A program made the translations under genes and the position numbers. The notes under the pieces are model-generated. The model made no database searches. It worked only from the letters and a program-made list of their open reading frames with translations, and was not told the origin of the DNA. 6,215 nucleotides of DNA from CAYTOJ01 sp964439415. Its GTDB lineage: Bacteria > Pseudomonadota > Alphaproteobacteria > Rickettsiales > CAZAGG01. Location: NCBI GenBank assembly GCA_964439415.1, contig CAYTOJ010000111.1, positions 1 to 6,215 of the forward strand, read 5' to 3'. How positions within the stretch are numbered: the stretch's first letter is position 1; the number at the start of each line of letters is the position of its first letter. Positions 1 to 5,871 of the stretch are shown here, piece after piece.

Positions 1-149
1 CTGCGCTAAGCTACACAAATGAGGTTTACTCATCTGCAAGCTAAGCTTAGCTCTCGAATCCGCATGTACCCTAAAGTACACTTGCGTTTTTGCGATGCTC
101 GCTTCGCGCATTTTGCTCACCGCAGCGAGTTCCGAAAGAGGTCTAATTA
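1..149. other. Palindrome-rich intergenic segment
   Basis: No gene is supported here. The stretch lies downstream of the minus-strand 252-aa gene and holds four dyad symmetries in a row: a 5-bp hairpin at 19-33 (ATGAG/CTCAT, 5-base loop), a perfect 14-bp palindrome at 39-52 (AGCTAAGCTTAGCT), a 5-bp hairpin at 65-80 (TGTAC/GTACA), and a larger bulged hairpin at 98-129 (CTCGCT..GCG pairing with CGCAGCGAG). The octamer GCTAAGCT occurs at both 5-12 and 40-47. None of the hairpins is followed by a convincing T run on the minus strand, so none is called as the terminator of the upstream gene. The layout resembles an intergenic repeat cluster; that reading is inference. Confidence 0.5.
54..87. repeat. 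Short dispersed repeat, left copy
   Basis: This copy matches 5872-5905 in the same orientation. Shared blocks are TCGAATCCGC, then GTACCCT, an AAG-containing segment, and TTGCGT, with a 2-base indel near the middle of each half. It sits inside the palindrome-rich stretch and contains the small TGTAC/GTACA hairpin, which the other copy lacks. The two copies are about 5.8 kb apart, both in non-coding DNA. It could be a genome-wide intergenic repeat family, or a chance match over a short length. Confidence 0.4.
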
Positions 150-908
150 CTACACCGCCTGGAAAGCAGATGCACCCTGCGCTAGCTTTGGTGTATCTAA
201 TGGCATATGCTGCCCTGTTTTCTCATCTTCTATCAGGCTGGAAATCGGACTGGGACAATGCTTCTGGTTCTCTGCGCAATGGTTATTATATTTATTCTGC
301 GTATTTTGAGGCAATTCAGACAAGCTTACTGATATATGATTTTTGTAAAATGCCTCCAGTTCTTTATCGCCTGCTACAAATTCTGCAATCTTACTTTGCA
401 GGAAATTTATCTGCTCTGGTGTAGGCGCACCATTAATGGTAAAACGTACCATGCTGCCGTCTAATGTTGCATTTATCTCAATTCCAAGTCTAAGCCCATG
501 TTGTTTTTCCTCGTCACTAATTAATTCTGGCTTTTCTTGTATAGCGTGCCCGGTTAACGTGATTGCAGTTTTCGATATTTCAGATGAATTTGATGTATCG
601 TTAAAAAGTTCATATTCCGCTTTAAATTTTCCTTCAGTATCACCCTTTGAAGTAGTAATCATATCTACTCCATAAGATATCCTAACCTCAACAGATGGAT
701 CAGGCATAGCAGGAACTTCTGGAGTGGAAGTATTTGCTGCCTGCTGGTTTTCTTCGGACTCGCTCCAAGGATTCAACCAGGAAAGATCAGGCATGGGTAA
801 ATTCTGTACCAGACCAACAAAAAATTCTTTAGTATCATCTATTAGATTGCCCCACGGATTATCATCATCGCCAGGCTGATCCTGCTCAAGTGGTCGTTCA
901 TTGGCCAT
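150..908 (-). CDS. Hypothetical protein, 252 aa, acidic and Pro/Asn-rich N terminus
   Basis: I do not recognise this protein. It starts at ATG 908 behind a strong ribosome-binding site (GGGAGGG, about 8 bases upstream), which fixes the start. There is no signal peptide or membrane segment, so it is probably cytoplasmic unless exported by a non-Sec route. Residues 1-70 are acidic, rich in Pro, Asn and Gln, and carry two NPW motifs (NPWG at 17-20, NPWS at 46-49). Residues 72-160 alternate polar and hydrophobic residues as in a beta-rich domain. Residues 163-192 look helical (PTPEQINFLQSKIAEFV). The tail is low complexity, with the only two cysteines of the protein at 211 and 218. It follows the 115-aa gene by 55 bases on the same strand, so the two are probably cotranscribed. 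Good start site and neighbour spacing support a real gene; function is unknown. Confidence 0.75.
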   Translation of the reverse strand: MANERPLEQDQPGDDDNPWGNLIDDTKEFFVGLVQNLPMPDLSWLNPWSESEENQQAANTSTPEVPAMPDPSVEVRISYGVDMITTSKGDTEGKFKAEYELFNDTSNSSEISKTAITLTGHAIQEKPELISDEEKQHGLRLGIEINATLDGSMVRFTINGAPTPEQINFLQSKIAEFVAGDKELEAFYKNHISVSLSELPQNTQNKYNNHCAENQKHCPSPISSLIEDEKTGQHMPLDTPKLAQGASAFQAV

Positions 909-963
909 GACTTTTCCCTCCCGCTAATGCAAGTTTTTATTAAATATTTTCTAAAATGGGAAT

Positions 964-1311
964 TTACCGGGAGTAGCCAGGTTTGTTTTTGCCGCCGTTA
1001 CCGCGTGTTTCATTATTTAGTGACTGGAATGGTTTGCTTATTTTATCAACATCCATGCACTGCTTTCTTATTTTCTTGATAGCAGCTTCCAGTGCTGAGG
1101 AGTTGAAAACAAGCAGATTAGCGATAATTTTAGCGATCATCTCCGGGGTTGCTTCCAGCCCTTCGGTTTTCCACAGAACTTCACCGCTTGAGCTTATTAC
1201 AAGGGTAATGCCAGCACCTTCAATCACCAGCGCCTCCCCGCCGAAAATGGCTGCGATATCCTCAGCGCTGGTGGCCATTTGCATAGGATCAGGAAGCACC
1301 GTACTGCTCAT
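964..1311 (-). CDS. Hypothetical protein, 115 aa
   Basis: I do not recognise this small protein. I place the start at ATG 1311 because AGAAGGG lies 8 bases upstream; an in-frame TTG at 1341 would add 10 residues but would put that ribosome-binding site inside the gene. Residues 14-24 look helical (TSAEDIAAIFG). Residues 26-48 form a hydrophobic beta-like stretch (ALVIEGAGITLVIS, then GEVLWKTEG). Residues 53-85 look like one or two helices (ATPEMIAKIIANLLVFNS, then ALEAAIKKIRKQC). The last 30 residues are basic and rich in Asn, Gly and Lys, probably unstructured. There is no signal peptide or clear membrane helix. It is the first gene of a likely two-gene operon with the 252-aa gene and is divergent from the TPR gene at 1544. 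Confidence 0.7.
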   Translation of the reverse strand: MSSTVLPDPMQMATSAEDIAAIFGGEALVIEGAGITLVISSSGEVLWKTEGLEATPEMIAKIIANLLVFNSSALEAAIKKIRKQCMDVDKISKPFQSLNNETRGNGGKNKPGYSR

Positions 1312-1543
1312 ATTAATTACCCTTCTGTTATTATCTAACAATAACTTTCCTGCGTTACGATAATGTGAAAGGGATGGAGATTTAAGCCACGTTCACGAAG
1401 AATTTCACAATCCGTAATGAAAATGAAATATATACTAAAAACACTCTTCATGCGCGAAGACAGGGCTGATTAAATGTTCATTAAAAAAACATTTTTGTAC
1501 TATATATTATTGCTGAGATTAAGAAATAATTAATGCCGAACTA
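1312..1543. promoter_or_regulatory. Divergent intergenic region between the 115-aa gene and the TPR gene
   Basis: This 232-base AT-rich gap must hold promoters for both the minus-strand 115-aa gene and the plus-strand TPR gene. Candidate -10 boxes for the plus strand are TATATT at 1503-1508 and TATACT at 1431-1436. Neither has a good -35 at normal spacing; TTCACA at 1404-1409 is 21 bases from the second. A weak hairpin (AAATGTT pairing with AACATTT, about 1473-1495) precedes the first candidate. I see no clear operator and cannot assign start sites with confidence. Confidence 0.35.
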
Positions 1544-2200
1544 ATGCGAAAGACGTTCCATAAGCTTGTTTTATCTTGCCTGTTACTTGCAATGCTAGTT
1601 CAGTGGCAACCTGCGTGGGCTGAAGTAGCGGCTGATGAGAAGGCTATTTATGCCGCGTGTGTTAAAATGGTATATGAAAAACCTGGTGAGGCTTTGCAGT
1701 ATGCCAATCTCTGGCTTGCTAAATACCCTGAGCATTATAACGCCCTGCACTGCAAAGCCCTGGCTTTGTATGGTGGGGGAGACTTCACGGAAGCTGCGGA
1801 ACTTCTGGAGAAATTCGCTGGCCTCAGCGTTATTCCAACAACTGCCCGTGTTGATGCATACAAGCAGGCCGCGCAAAGCTGGCAAGCCGCTAACTTAAGT
1901 CTGCGATCCGCCAGTGCTTTAGGCAAGGCCGTTGCTATTTTAGCTGATAGCGGCATGGATGCGGCATCGCTGGATATTTTAATGCAGCAAGCTGAAATTC
2001 TGGAGAATGCAGGCAGGCCGATAAATGCTCTACAGGCACTGGATCATGCGCTGGAGATAAAACCGGATTTTGCGGAAGCAGAGGGTGCTCGCACCAGAAT
2101 TTACAAAAAGTTATACTCTCAGGAGCGTGCCAAACAAATCAAACCGCCTGCTCCCACTCCCGCAGAAGCGGCTGAACTCCTCTCCACACAGAATGACTAA
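1544..2200 (+). CDS. Exported TPR-like repeat protein, 218 aa
   Basis: The N terminus is a classical Sec signal peptide: basic residues 2-7, a hydrophobic core at 8-19, and a likely signal peptidase I site after AWA at 24-26. Cys12 lies inside the core and does not form a proper lipobox, so a soluble periplasmic product is more likely than a lipoprotein. Residues about 34-93 and 140-192 look like paired helices of tetratricopeptide repeats, with alanines at typical packing places and the TPR-like ending ALDHALEIKPDFAEAEGAR at 166-184. The last 20 residues are Pro/Ala-rich. TPR proteins usually serve as protein-protein scaffolds; no partner is indicated here. The ribosome-binding site before ATG 1544 is poor, and a three-codon ORF begins at 1533. 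It is the only complete plus-strand gene, and its last 62 bases overlap the end of the glycosyltransferase gene. Confidence 0.8.
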   Translation: MRKTFHKLVLSCLLLAMLVQWQPAWAEVAADEKAIYAACVKMVYEKPGEALQYANLWLAKYPEHYNALHCKALALYGGGDFTEAAELLEKFAGLSVIPTTARVDAYKQAAQSWQAANLSLRSASALGKAVAILADSGMDAASLDILMQQAEILENAGRPINALQALDHALEIKPDFAEAEGARTRIYKKLYSQERAKQIKPPAPTPAEAAELLSTQND

Positions 2201-3068
2201 TGGCACGCCAGGCTCCCGCGCTTCTATAGAATTCCTTACGAGCCTTGGGCGCATTGAGTGATAAACAGGCAATCATGCATTTAAAAAAATGTTTTAATGT
2301 AAGCTTTACTGCCAGCCATAACGCTTCCCCTGCTCCATTATATTTATTTTCCAGATATATGCGGGATTTTGTGAAATGATAATTCTTCAGTGCCTCAGAC
2401 TTTGCAGAAAACCCTGATGACGCACCGCGCTGGTGCAAAACTGAAGCCTGCGGAGTTAATATTATAGAGAAGCCTTTATTTCTGGTGCGCAGGCATAAAT
2501 CGTCATCCTCATAAAACATGAATATATTTTCATCGAATAATGGCTCATGACCAAAGCAGGACATTCTCACCAGCATACATGCGCCTGAAACAAAATCCGC
2601 GCAGATTTCCCCCTCCGGCACAACGTACTTCCCCCAACGCTTACGCAAAAATAGCGGCCGTGCTGCAAAAATTGAATTACGGTAGGAAAGCTGCGGCTGG
2701 TTGTTTTCAAAAAAGAGCAATGGCGCTATTATTGCGGCATCAGGGTAGCGCGCTGCAGCGTTTAACATTTCCTCCAATGCGTTTTTCTGCAGTCTTGCAT
2801 CAGGATTCAAAAGCAGCACAAAACTGGAACTGCCCATAGACGCACCGATATTACATGCGCAGCCAAACCCGAAATTCTCATGGTTTACCAAAACTACAGC
2901 ATCAGGTTTTGTGGCATTTATAACCGCTAGCGTATCATCAGTGCTGGCATTATCAACGCATACAACCCGGCACTCATTGGGAAGCGAGCTTAAGCAACCG
3001 CCAATTACTTTTGCACTGTTAAAGGTGACTATAACTACAGTTACATCAGCCGGGGCAGACACTATCAT
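2139..3068 (-). CDS. Family 2 glycosyltransferase (rhamnosyltransferase-like)
   Basis: This is a GT-A fold glycosyltransferase of the GT2/WbbL-like type. Such enzymes transfer a nucleotide-activated sugar onto a lipid-linked or surface glycan at the cytoplasmic face of the inner membrane. Visible motifs: the N-terminal nucleotide-binding strand VTVVIVTFNS at 9-18, VDNASTDDT at 38-46, the NFGFGCACNIG loop at 65-75, the DxD-like metal motif in LLLNPDARL at 85-93 (D90), FVSGACMLVR at 159-168, and the acceptor or base region FYEDDDLCLR at 185-194. The length of 309 aa is normal. Residues about 252-270 are hydrophobic and may associate with the membrane. Start ATG 3068 shares its A with the stop of the glutaredoxin gene (TGATG) and has only a weak ribosome-binding site, so translation is probably coupled. 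The sugar and acceptor cannot be told from sequence. The 3' end overlaps the convergent TPR gene. Confidence 0.92.
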   Translation of the reverse strand: MIVSAPADVTVVIVTFNSAKVIGGCLSSLPNECRVVCVDNASTDDTLAVINATKPDAVVLVNHENFGFGCACNIGASMGSSSFVLLLNPDARLQKNALEEMLNAAARYPDAAIIAPLLFFENNQPQLSYRNSIFAARPLFLRKRWGKYVVPEGEICADFVSGACMLVRMSCFGHEPLFDENIFMFYEDDDLCLRTRNKGFSIILTPQASVLHQRGASSGFSAKSEALKNYHFTKSRIYLENKYNGAGEALWLAVKLTLKHFFKCMIACLSLNAPKARKEFYRSAGAWRAISHSVWRGVQPLLREWEQAV

Positions 3069-3388
3069 CAGGCTGAGAAAAGCTCTTTCAGTTCGCCGCT
3101 CTCATACATTTCCTTCACTATATCGCAGCCGCCGATGAACTCACCCTTTACATATAGCTGCGGTATTGTCGGCCAGTCGGTAAATGCTTTTATGCCATCG
3201 CGCAGTTCATTATCGGCCAGAACATTCACATCCTTGAACTGCACCCCCATTTTATTCAATATTCCAACCACAGCCGCGGAAAAGCCGCACATTGGCGCAT
3301 TGGCTGTGCCCTTCATGAACAGCACTACATCGTTACCATTTATATCACCGCGTATGCGCTCAAACACCGCAGGCTCTACCTTGTCCAT
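3068..3388 (-). CDS. grxD: Monothiol glutaredoxin, CGFS type (Grx4/GrxD family)
   Basis: The product is 106 aa, the usual size for single-domain monothiol glutaredoxins. These bind a bridging [2Fe-2S] cluster with glutathione and act in iron-sulfur cluster transfer, often with BolA. The active-site CGFS is at 34-37, with the family's glutathione-binding residues visible: K26 in FMKG, WPTIPQ at 72-77, and GGCD at 86-89. I chose ATG 3388 because AGGG lies 8 bases upstream and the protein then begins like known homologues; an upstream extension to 3466 would run into the argD coding region and add 26 residues with no family resemblance. It lies 52 bases after argD and overlaps the glycosyltransferase start by one base. 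No bolA gene, a frequent neighbour in Alphaproteobacteria, is in this window. Confidence 0.95.
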   Translation of the reverse strand: MDKVEPAVFERIRGDINGNDVVLFMKGTANAPMCGFSAAVVGILNKMGVQFKDVNVLADNELRDGIKAFTDWPTIPQLYVKGEFIGGCDIVKEMYESGELKELFSA

Positions 3389-3440
3389 CCTGAATTCCCT
3401 AAAATTTAATTTCCGCAAATGCAAAAGAGTGAAGCCGAGT

Positions 3441-4673
3441 TTAGCTGAAACTTTTAACATACTCAACTAAAACGGCTTCTATAATTCTCACCGCCTCATC
3501 CACGTGCGATTTGTCAATGATGAGTGGCGGAACGAGGCGGATTACGTTTTCAGCCGCAGAGACGGTAAGAAGATTATGCTCGCGCAGTCTGTCAACGAAT
3601 TCGGTATTAACTATCTTTGCATCCAGTTCAAAACCTGTAAGCAGACCTTTCCCACGGATGCTTTTAACCAGTGCAGGGTGCTTTTTCATCAGGCCATGCA
3701 GATTATCCCGCAGGTATTCTGATATATCCCTGACGCCTTCCATGAATCCAGGAGCCAGTATAATATCCAGCACGGCGTTGCCCACCGCCATAGCCAGGGG
3801 GTTACCCCCATAGGTTGAGCCATGCGCACCTGTTTTCATGCCCCTGGCTGCATCAGCCGTTGCCAGACAGGCTCCGAGTGGAAAACCGCCGCCGATTCCC
3901 TTGGCAGTTGCCACAATATCAGGTTTCACTCCCGCCCATTCATGGGCGAATAACTTACCTGTGCGCCCCATACCGCTCTGCACCTCATCAAAAAACAGCA
4001 GAAGGCCGAATTCATCGCATATTTCACGCAAGCCCTTTAGGCAGTGCAGCGGAATTTCCTTAATCCCCCCTTCGCCCAGCACAGGTTCCACCAGTATAGC
4101 TGCCGTAAACGGAGTGATTTTAGCGCGTATTTCATGAGCATCCGCCCATTTTACCTGGTCAAAACCATCCAGAAGCGGCTCAAAACCTTGTACATACTTG
4201 GTTTTTCCGCCAGCCGATATGGTGGCCATTGTACGGCCATGAAACGCGCCTTCCAAAGTGATGATACGATACTTCTCAGGCTTACCTGAATCATCAAAAT
4301 ATTTGCGCACTATTTTTATGCCGCATTCCACGGCTTCAGCACCGGAATTACAGAAAAAAACCGTATCGGCAAAGCTGTTCGCAACCAGCCGCTCCGCCAG
4401 ACGCTGCTGCCCAGGTATGGTATACATGTTGGAGACATGCCATAAAACATCCGCCTGTTTTTTCAGTTCAGACACCAGATGCGGATGACAATGCCCCAGA
4501 GAATTCACCGCTATACCTGCGGCAAAATCCAGCATACGGCGTCCATCTGATATATTCAGATACACCCCCTCCCCCTTCTCCACCGCAAATTTTGTACGGT
4601 TGTAAACAGGCAATACGGGAGTTATGGAATTTTTTATATCAACCACAAATTTAGCCAAATAATAAAAATTCAA
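3441..4673 (-). CDS. argD: Acetylornithine aminotransferase-like class III PLP enzyme
   Basis: Class III pyridoxal-phosphate aminotransferase of the ArgD type. ArgD interconverts N-acetylglutamate semialdehyde and N-acetylornithine in arginine synthesis, and often also serves as succinyldiaminopimelate aminotransferase for lysine and peptidoglycan. Visible landmarks, in the 410-aa numbering: DGRRMLDFAAGIAVNSLGH at 43-61, phosphate-binding NSGAEA at 109-114, GAFHGRT at 142-148, LVEPVLGEGG at 194-203, FFDEVQSGMGRTG at 227-239 (D229 contacts the pyridine nitrogen), the Schiff-base lysine K258 in ATAKGIGGGFPLGA, STYGGNP at 286-292, and R379 in VIRLVPPL. The start is uncertain. No ATG lies before the conserved region; TTG 4673 is used here, and GTG 4646 or an internal TTG are alternatives, none with a good ribosome-binding site. 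The gene begins 11 bases after rutE stops, so coupling is likely. A related class III specificity, such as ornithine or GABA, is less likely. The usual argF neighbour is absent. Confidence 0.9.
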   Translation of the reverse strand: MNFYYLAKFVVDIKNSITPVLPVYNRTKFAVEKGEGVYLNISDGRRMLDFAAGIAVNSLGHCHPHLVSELKKQADVLWHVSNMYTIPGQQRLAERLVANSFADTVFFCNSGAEAVECGIKIVRKYFDDSGKPEKYRIITLEGAFHGRTMATISAGGKTKYVQGFEPLLDGFDQVKWADAHEIRAKITPFTAAILVEPVLGEGGIKEIPLHCLKGLREICDEFGLLLFFDEVQSGMGRTGKLFAHEWAGVKPDIVATAKGIGGGFPLGACLATADAARGMKTGAHGSTYGGNPLAMAVGNAVLDIILAPGFMEGVRDISEYLRDNLHGLMKKHPALVKSIRGKGLLTGFELDAKIVNTEFVDRLREHNLLTVSAAENVIRLVPPLIIDKSHVDEAVRIIEAVLVEYVKSFS

Positions 4674-4684
4674 TCTAAATCAGA

Positions 4685-5296
4685 TCATATCACCTTGCAA
4701 GCGTCATCAAACTCAAGCCGTGTATTACGTGGATATAATTTTGATGAATCGCCGTAACCGATATTGCACAGGAAATTGGATTTTATTTTCGTATTGGAGA
4801 AAAATTCCTTATTCACACCATCCCTGTCAAAACCGCTCATGGGGTCGCAGTCCAGCCCATAAGCTCTGGCAGCGATTATGAAATATGCACCCTGCAGGCT
4901 GGAATTGCGGAAAGCCGTTTCCTGAATCAGCGCATCATTCCCCACAAACCAGCTACGGGCATCCGTATGCGGGAAAAGCTTTGGCATAAGTTCATAAAAC
5001 TCCATATCCATGCCGATGATCGCCGTGACTGGGGCAGTCATGGTTTTATCCACATTTCCTTCCTGCAGATATTTTTTCAGCCTCTCTTTTGCAGACTGAG
5101 ACTTCACAAAATGTATGCGAAAGGGGCTGCAATTGGCGCTGGTTGGCGCCATCCTCGCGGCATCATAAACTTTTCTCAACACGTCATCCGCCACTTCCCT
5201 TTTCTGCCAGTGGCTATGGGTTCTGGCGGCAAGAAAAATAGCCTGCATTGCCTGGGTATCTATACCGCTATTGTTTGAAGAATTAAAATTTTTCAT
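4685..5296 (-). CDS. rutE: RutE-type malonic semialdehyde reductase, nitroreductase family
   Basis: FMN-dependent nitroreductase-fold protein of the RutE/HadB subgroup. RutE reduces malonic semialdehyde to 3-hydroxypropionate in the Rut pyrimidine-degradation pathway. The subgroup signature runs along the whole protein: ARTHSHW at 24-30, APTSANCSPFR at 50-60, TAPVTAI at 87-93, FPHTDARSWF at 108-117, ETAFRNSSLQGAY at 126-138, DPMSGFD at 151-157, and KSNFLCNIGYGDSSKLYPR at 172-190. The 203-aa length is close to E. coli RutE (about 196). ATG 5296 has GGAG 4 bases upstream. No other rut gene is in view; many Alphaproteobacteria carry lone rutE-like genes, so the physiological substrate could be another aldehyde, enone or quinone. 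It heads the tight run rutE-argD-glutaredoxin-glycosyltransferase, and its start overlaps the stop of a possible 50-aa ORF (ATGA). A diverged copy of its first codons lies at 5729-5776. Confidence 0.92.
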   Translation of the reverse strand: MKNFNSSNNSGIDTQAMQAIFLAARTHSHWQKREVADDVLRKVYDAARMAPTSANCSPFRIHFVKSQSAKERLKKYLQEGNVDKTMTAPVTAIIGMDMEFYELMPKLFPHTDARSWFVGNDALIQETAFRNSSLQGAYFIIAARAYGLDCDPMSGFDRDGVNKEFFSNTKIKSNFLCNIGYGDSSKLYPRNTRLEFDDACKVI

Positions 5297-5314
5297 ATCA
5301 CTCCGGTGGTATAT
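5267..5314. repeat. rutE start region, functional copy of a 48-bp duplication
   Basis: This 48-base segment covers the ribosome-binding site and first ten codons of rutE. It aligns without gaps to 5729-5776, in the same orientation, with 38 of 48 identical positions by hand count. Weaker similarity continues about 10 bases to the left. It carries an intact GGAG site. Confidence 0.7.
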
Positions 5315-5445
5315 TTTTTGTTTGTTGAGGGGGGCACACCCCCCGGCTTACAGCCTCCCCCCAGCGCACTGGTTAAGGCCGCTACGCTCCAGAAAGTCAA
5401 ATCCTGAAACGATAGGAGGTTGTAATGTGTTAATCCTCGATACAT
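5293..5445 (-). CDS. Possible small ORF, 50 aa, coupled to rutE
   Basis: An open frame starts at ATG 5445, just after the DUF1467 stop. It has GGAGG 8 bases upstream (inside the end of the DUF1467 gene) and ends with a TGA that overlaps the rutE ATG as ATGA. Placement and ribosome-binding site are what one expects of an operon gene. The predicted peptide begins MYRGLTHYNLLSFQDLTFW, has a short hydrophobic middle, and then a Gly/Pro-rich stretch (GGGCKPGGVPP at 29-39) encoded by a run of G and C that folds as a hairpin. I recognise no family. The low-complexity GC-rich part suggests it may instead be spacer DNA, perhaps a repeat element, that happens to be open. It could also act only to carry ribosomes to rutE. 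Confidence 0.35.
   Translation of the reverse strand: MYRGLTHYNLLSFQDLTFWSVAALTSALGGGCKPGGVPPSTNKKYTTGVI
5329..5344. other. G6/C6 hairpin between DUF1467 gene and rutE
   Basis: Six G, loop CACA, six C form a perfect 6-bp GC stem. It is flanked by a second small inverted repeat (GGCT/AGCC, at about 5345-5355) and another C6 run. No T run follows on the minus strand, so it is not a standard intrinsic terminator for the operon. It could slow or stabilise the transcript between DUF1467 and rutE, or be part of an intergenic repeat. Confidence 0.5.
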
Positions 5446-5448
5446 GCT

Positions 5449-5691
5449 TTAATCCTCCAGATAATTAATCAGAATTCCTGAGTACAGAACTAGCACTATA
5501 AGCAATGTAAATAACAGTGAAATCCCCGCACTGATAGCCATTTTTTTCTTTAAATTGGTGGCTTTCGGCGCTCCTGCGCTATTACCGGGCAGCGGGTCAG
5601 ACTCCCTCTCCACCCCTATCGGAAGCACCATAAGAAGTACAAGCGGCCATATAAGCACAAAAATAAAAAATCCGGATATTAGCCACCACAT
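5449..5691 (-). CDS. DUF1467-family small membrane protein, 80 aa
   Basis: The protein has two membrane helices, at about residues 2-25 and 51-76, joined by a polar loop. LPIGVERESD at 23-32 and GNSAGAPKATNLKKK at 36-50 match the family pattern of an LPxGVR-like motif after helix 1 and a G..GAP....L..K motif before helix 2. The family is typical of Alphaproteobacteria; its function is unknown. I start at ATG 5691 because GAGGAG lies just upstream and the protein then opens directly with helix 1, as relatives do; an in-frame TTG at 5709 is possible but unneeded. It is 152 bases upstream of rutE on the same strand, with the 50-aa ORF between. A possible weak promoter (TATAGT at 5721-5726, 17 bases from TTCAGC at 5744-5749, minus strand) lies upstream. 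Confidence 0.85.
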   Translation of the reverse strand: MWWLISGFFIFVLIWPLVLLMVLPIGVERESDPLPGNSAGAPKATNLKKKMAISAGISLLFTLLIVLVLYSGILINYLED

Positions 5692-5698
5692 ATACTCC

Positions 5699-5758
5699 TC
5701 ACATTTCAAGAGTTGGTTTAACTATACAGCTATCGTCTGAAGAGCTGAAGTTTTTCAT
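5699..5758 (-). pseudogene. Remnant of a duplicated rutE 5' end, 19 codons
   Basis: Reading from ATG 5758 on the minus strand gives MKNFSSSDDSCIVKPTLEM then TGA, against MKNFNSSNNSGIDTQ for rutE. The nucleotide match covers 5729-5776. Two of the differences are silent third-base changes (AAT/AAC, TTT/TTC), which hints that the copy diverged while coding, before it was cut short. The GGAG ribosome-binding site of rutE is replaced by CAATG, so it is probably not translated well. It ends 7 bases before the DUF1467 start, so if translated it could act as a leader peptide for that gene. Its short length leaves some chance that it is not a true relic. Confidence 0.5.
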
Positions 5759-5773
5759 ATCACATTGGCGGTA

Positions 5774-5808
5774 TATAGCTATCGCACTTGAAGAGTGCGA
5801 TAGCTATA
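5774..5808 (+). terminator. Perfect 15-bp hairpin with T-rich 3' flank
   Basis: The arms at 5774-5788 and 5794-5808 are perfectly complementary (TATAGCTATCGCACT), with a 5-base loop TGAAG. On the plus strand GTTTTATGTTTTT follows, as in an intrinsic terminator. No plus-strand gene lies upstream to be terminated, so it may block antisense transcription from the right end of the minus operon, or act as a 5' leader hairpin of DUF1467 transcripts. The loop-side sequence AGCTATCG..TGAAGAG also occurs just to the left at 5728-5744. Confidence 0.45.
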
Positions 5809-5871
5809 GTTTTATGTTTTTCGCATGGCCGCCCCACCTTCGGTAAAGCTAGAGCGTGTCAAGCCCACCAG

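Noticed and set aside
54..63. tRNA T-loop-like TCGAATCC at 54 and 5872
   Set aside because: No acceptor, anticodon or D arm can be fitted around either site.
95..424. Plus-strand open frames over the left end, including 19-309 and 95-424
   Set aside because: They lack ribosome-binding sites, have atypical composition, and lie mostly antisense to the 252-aa gene, which has a strong start.
1312..1341. TTG start at 1341 for the 115-aa protein
   Set aside because: AGAAGGG stands 8 bases before ATG 1311, so the shorter product is preferred.
983..1363. 126-codon plus-strand open frame
   Set aside because: It is antisense to the whole 115-aa gene, has no ribosome-binding site, and its product looks like a frame shadow.
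5329..5344. G6/C6 hairpin as an intrinsic terminator after DUF1467
   Set aside because: On the minus strand it is followed by an A/C-rich sequence, not a T run.
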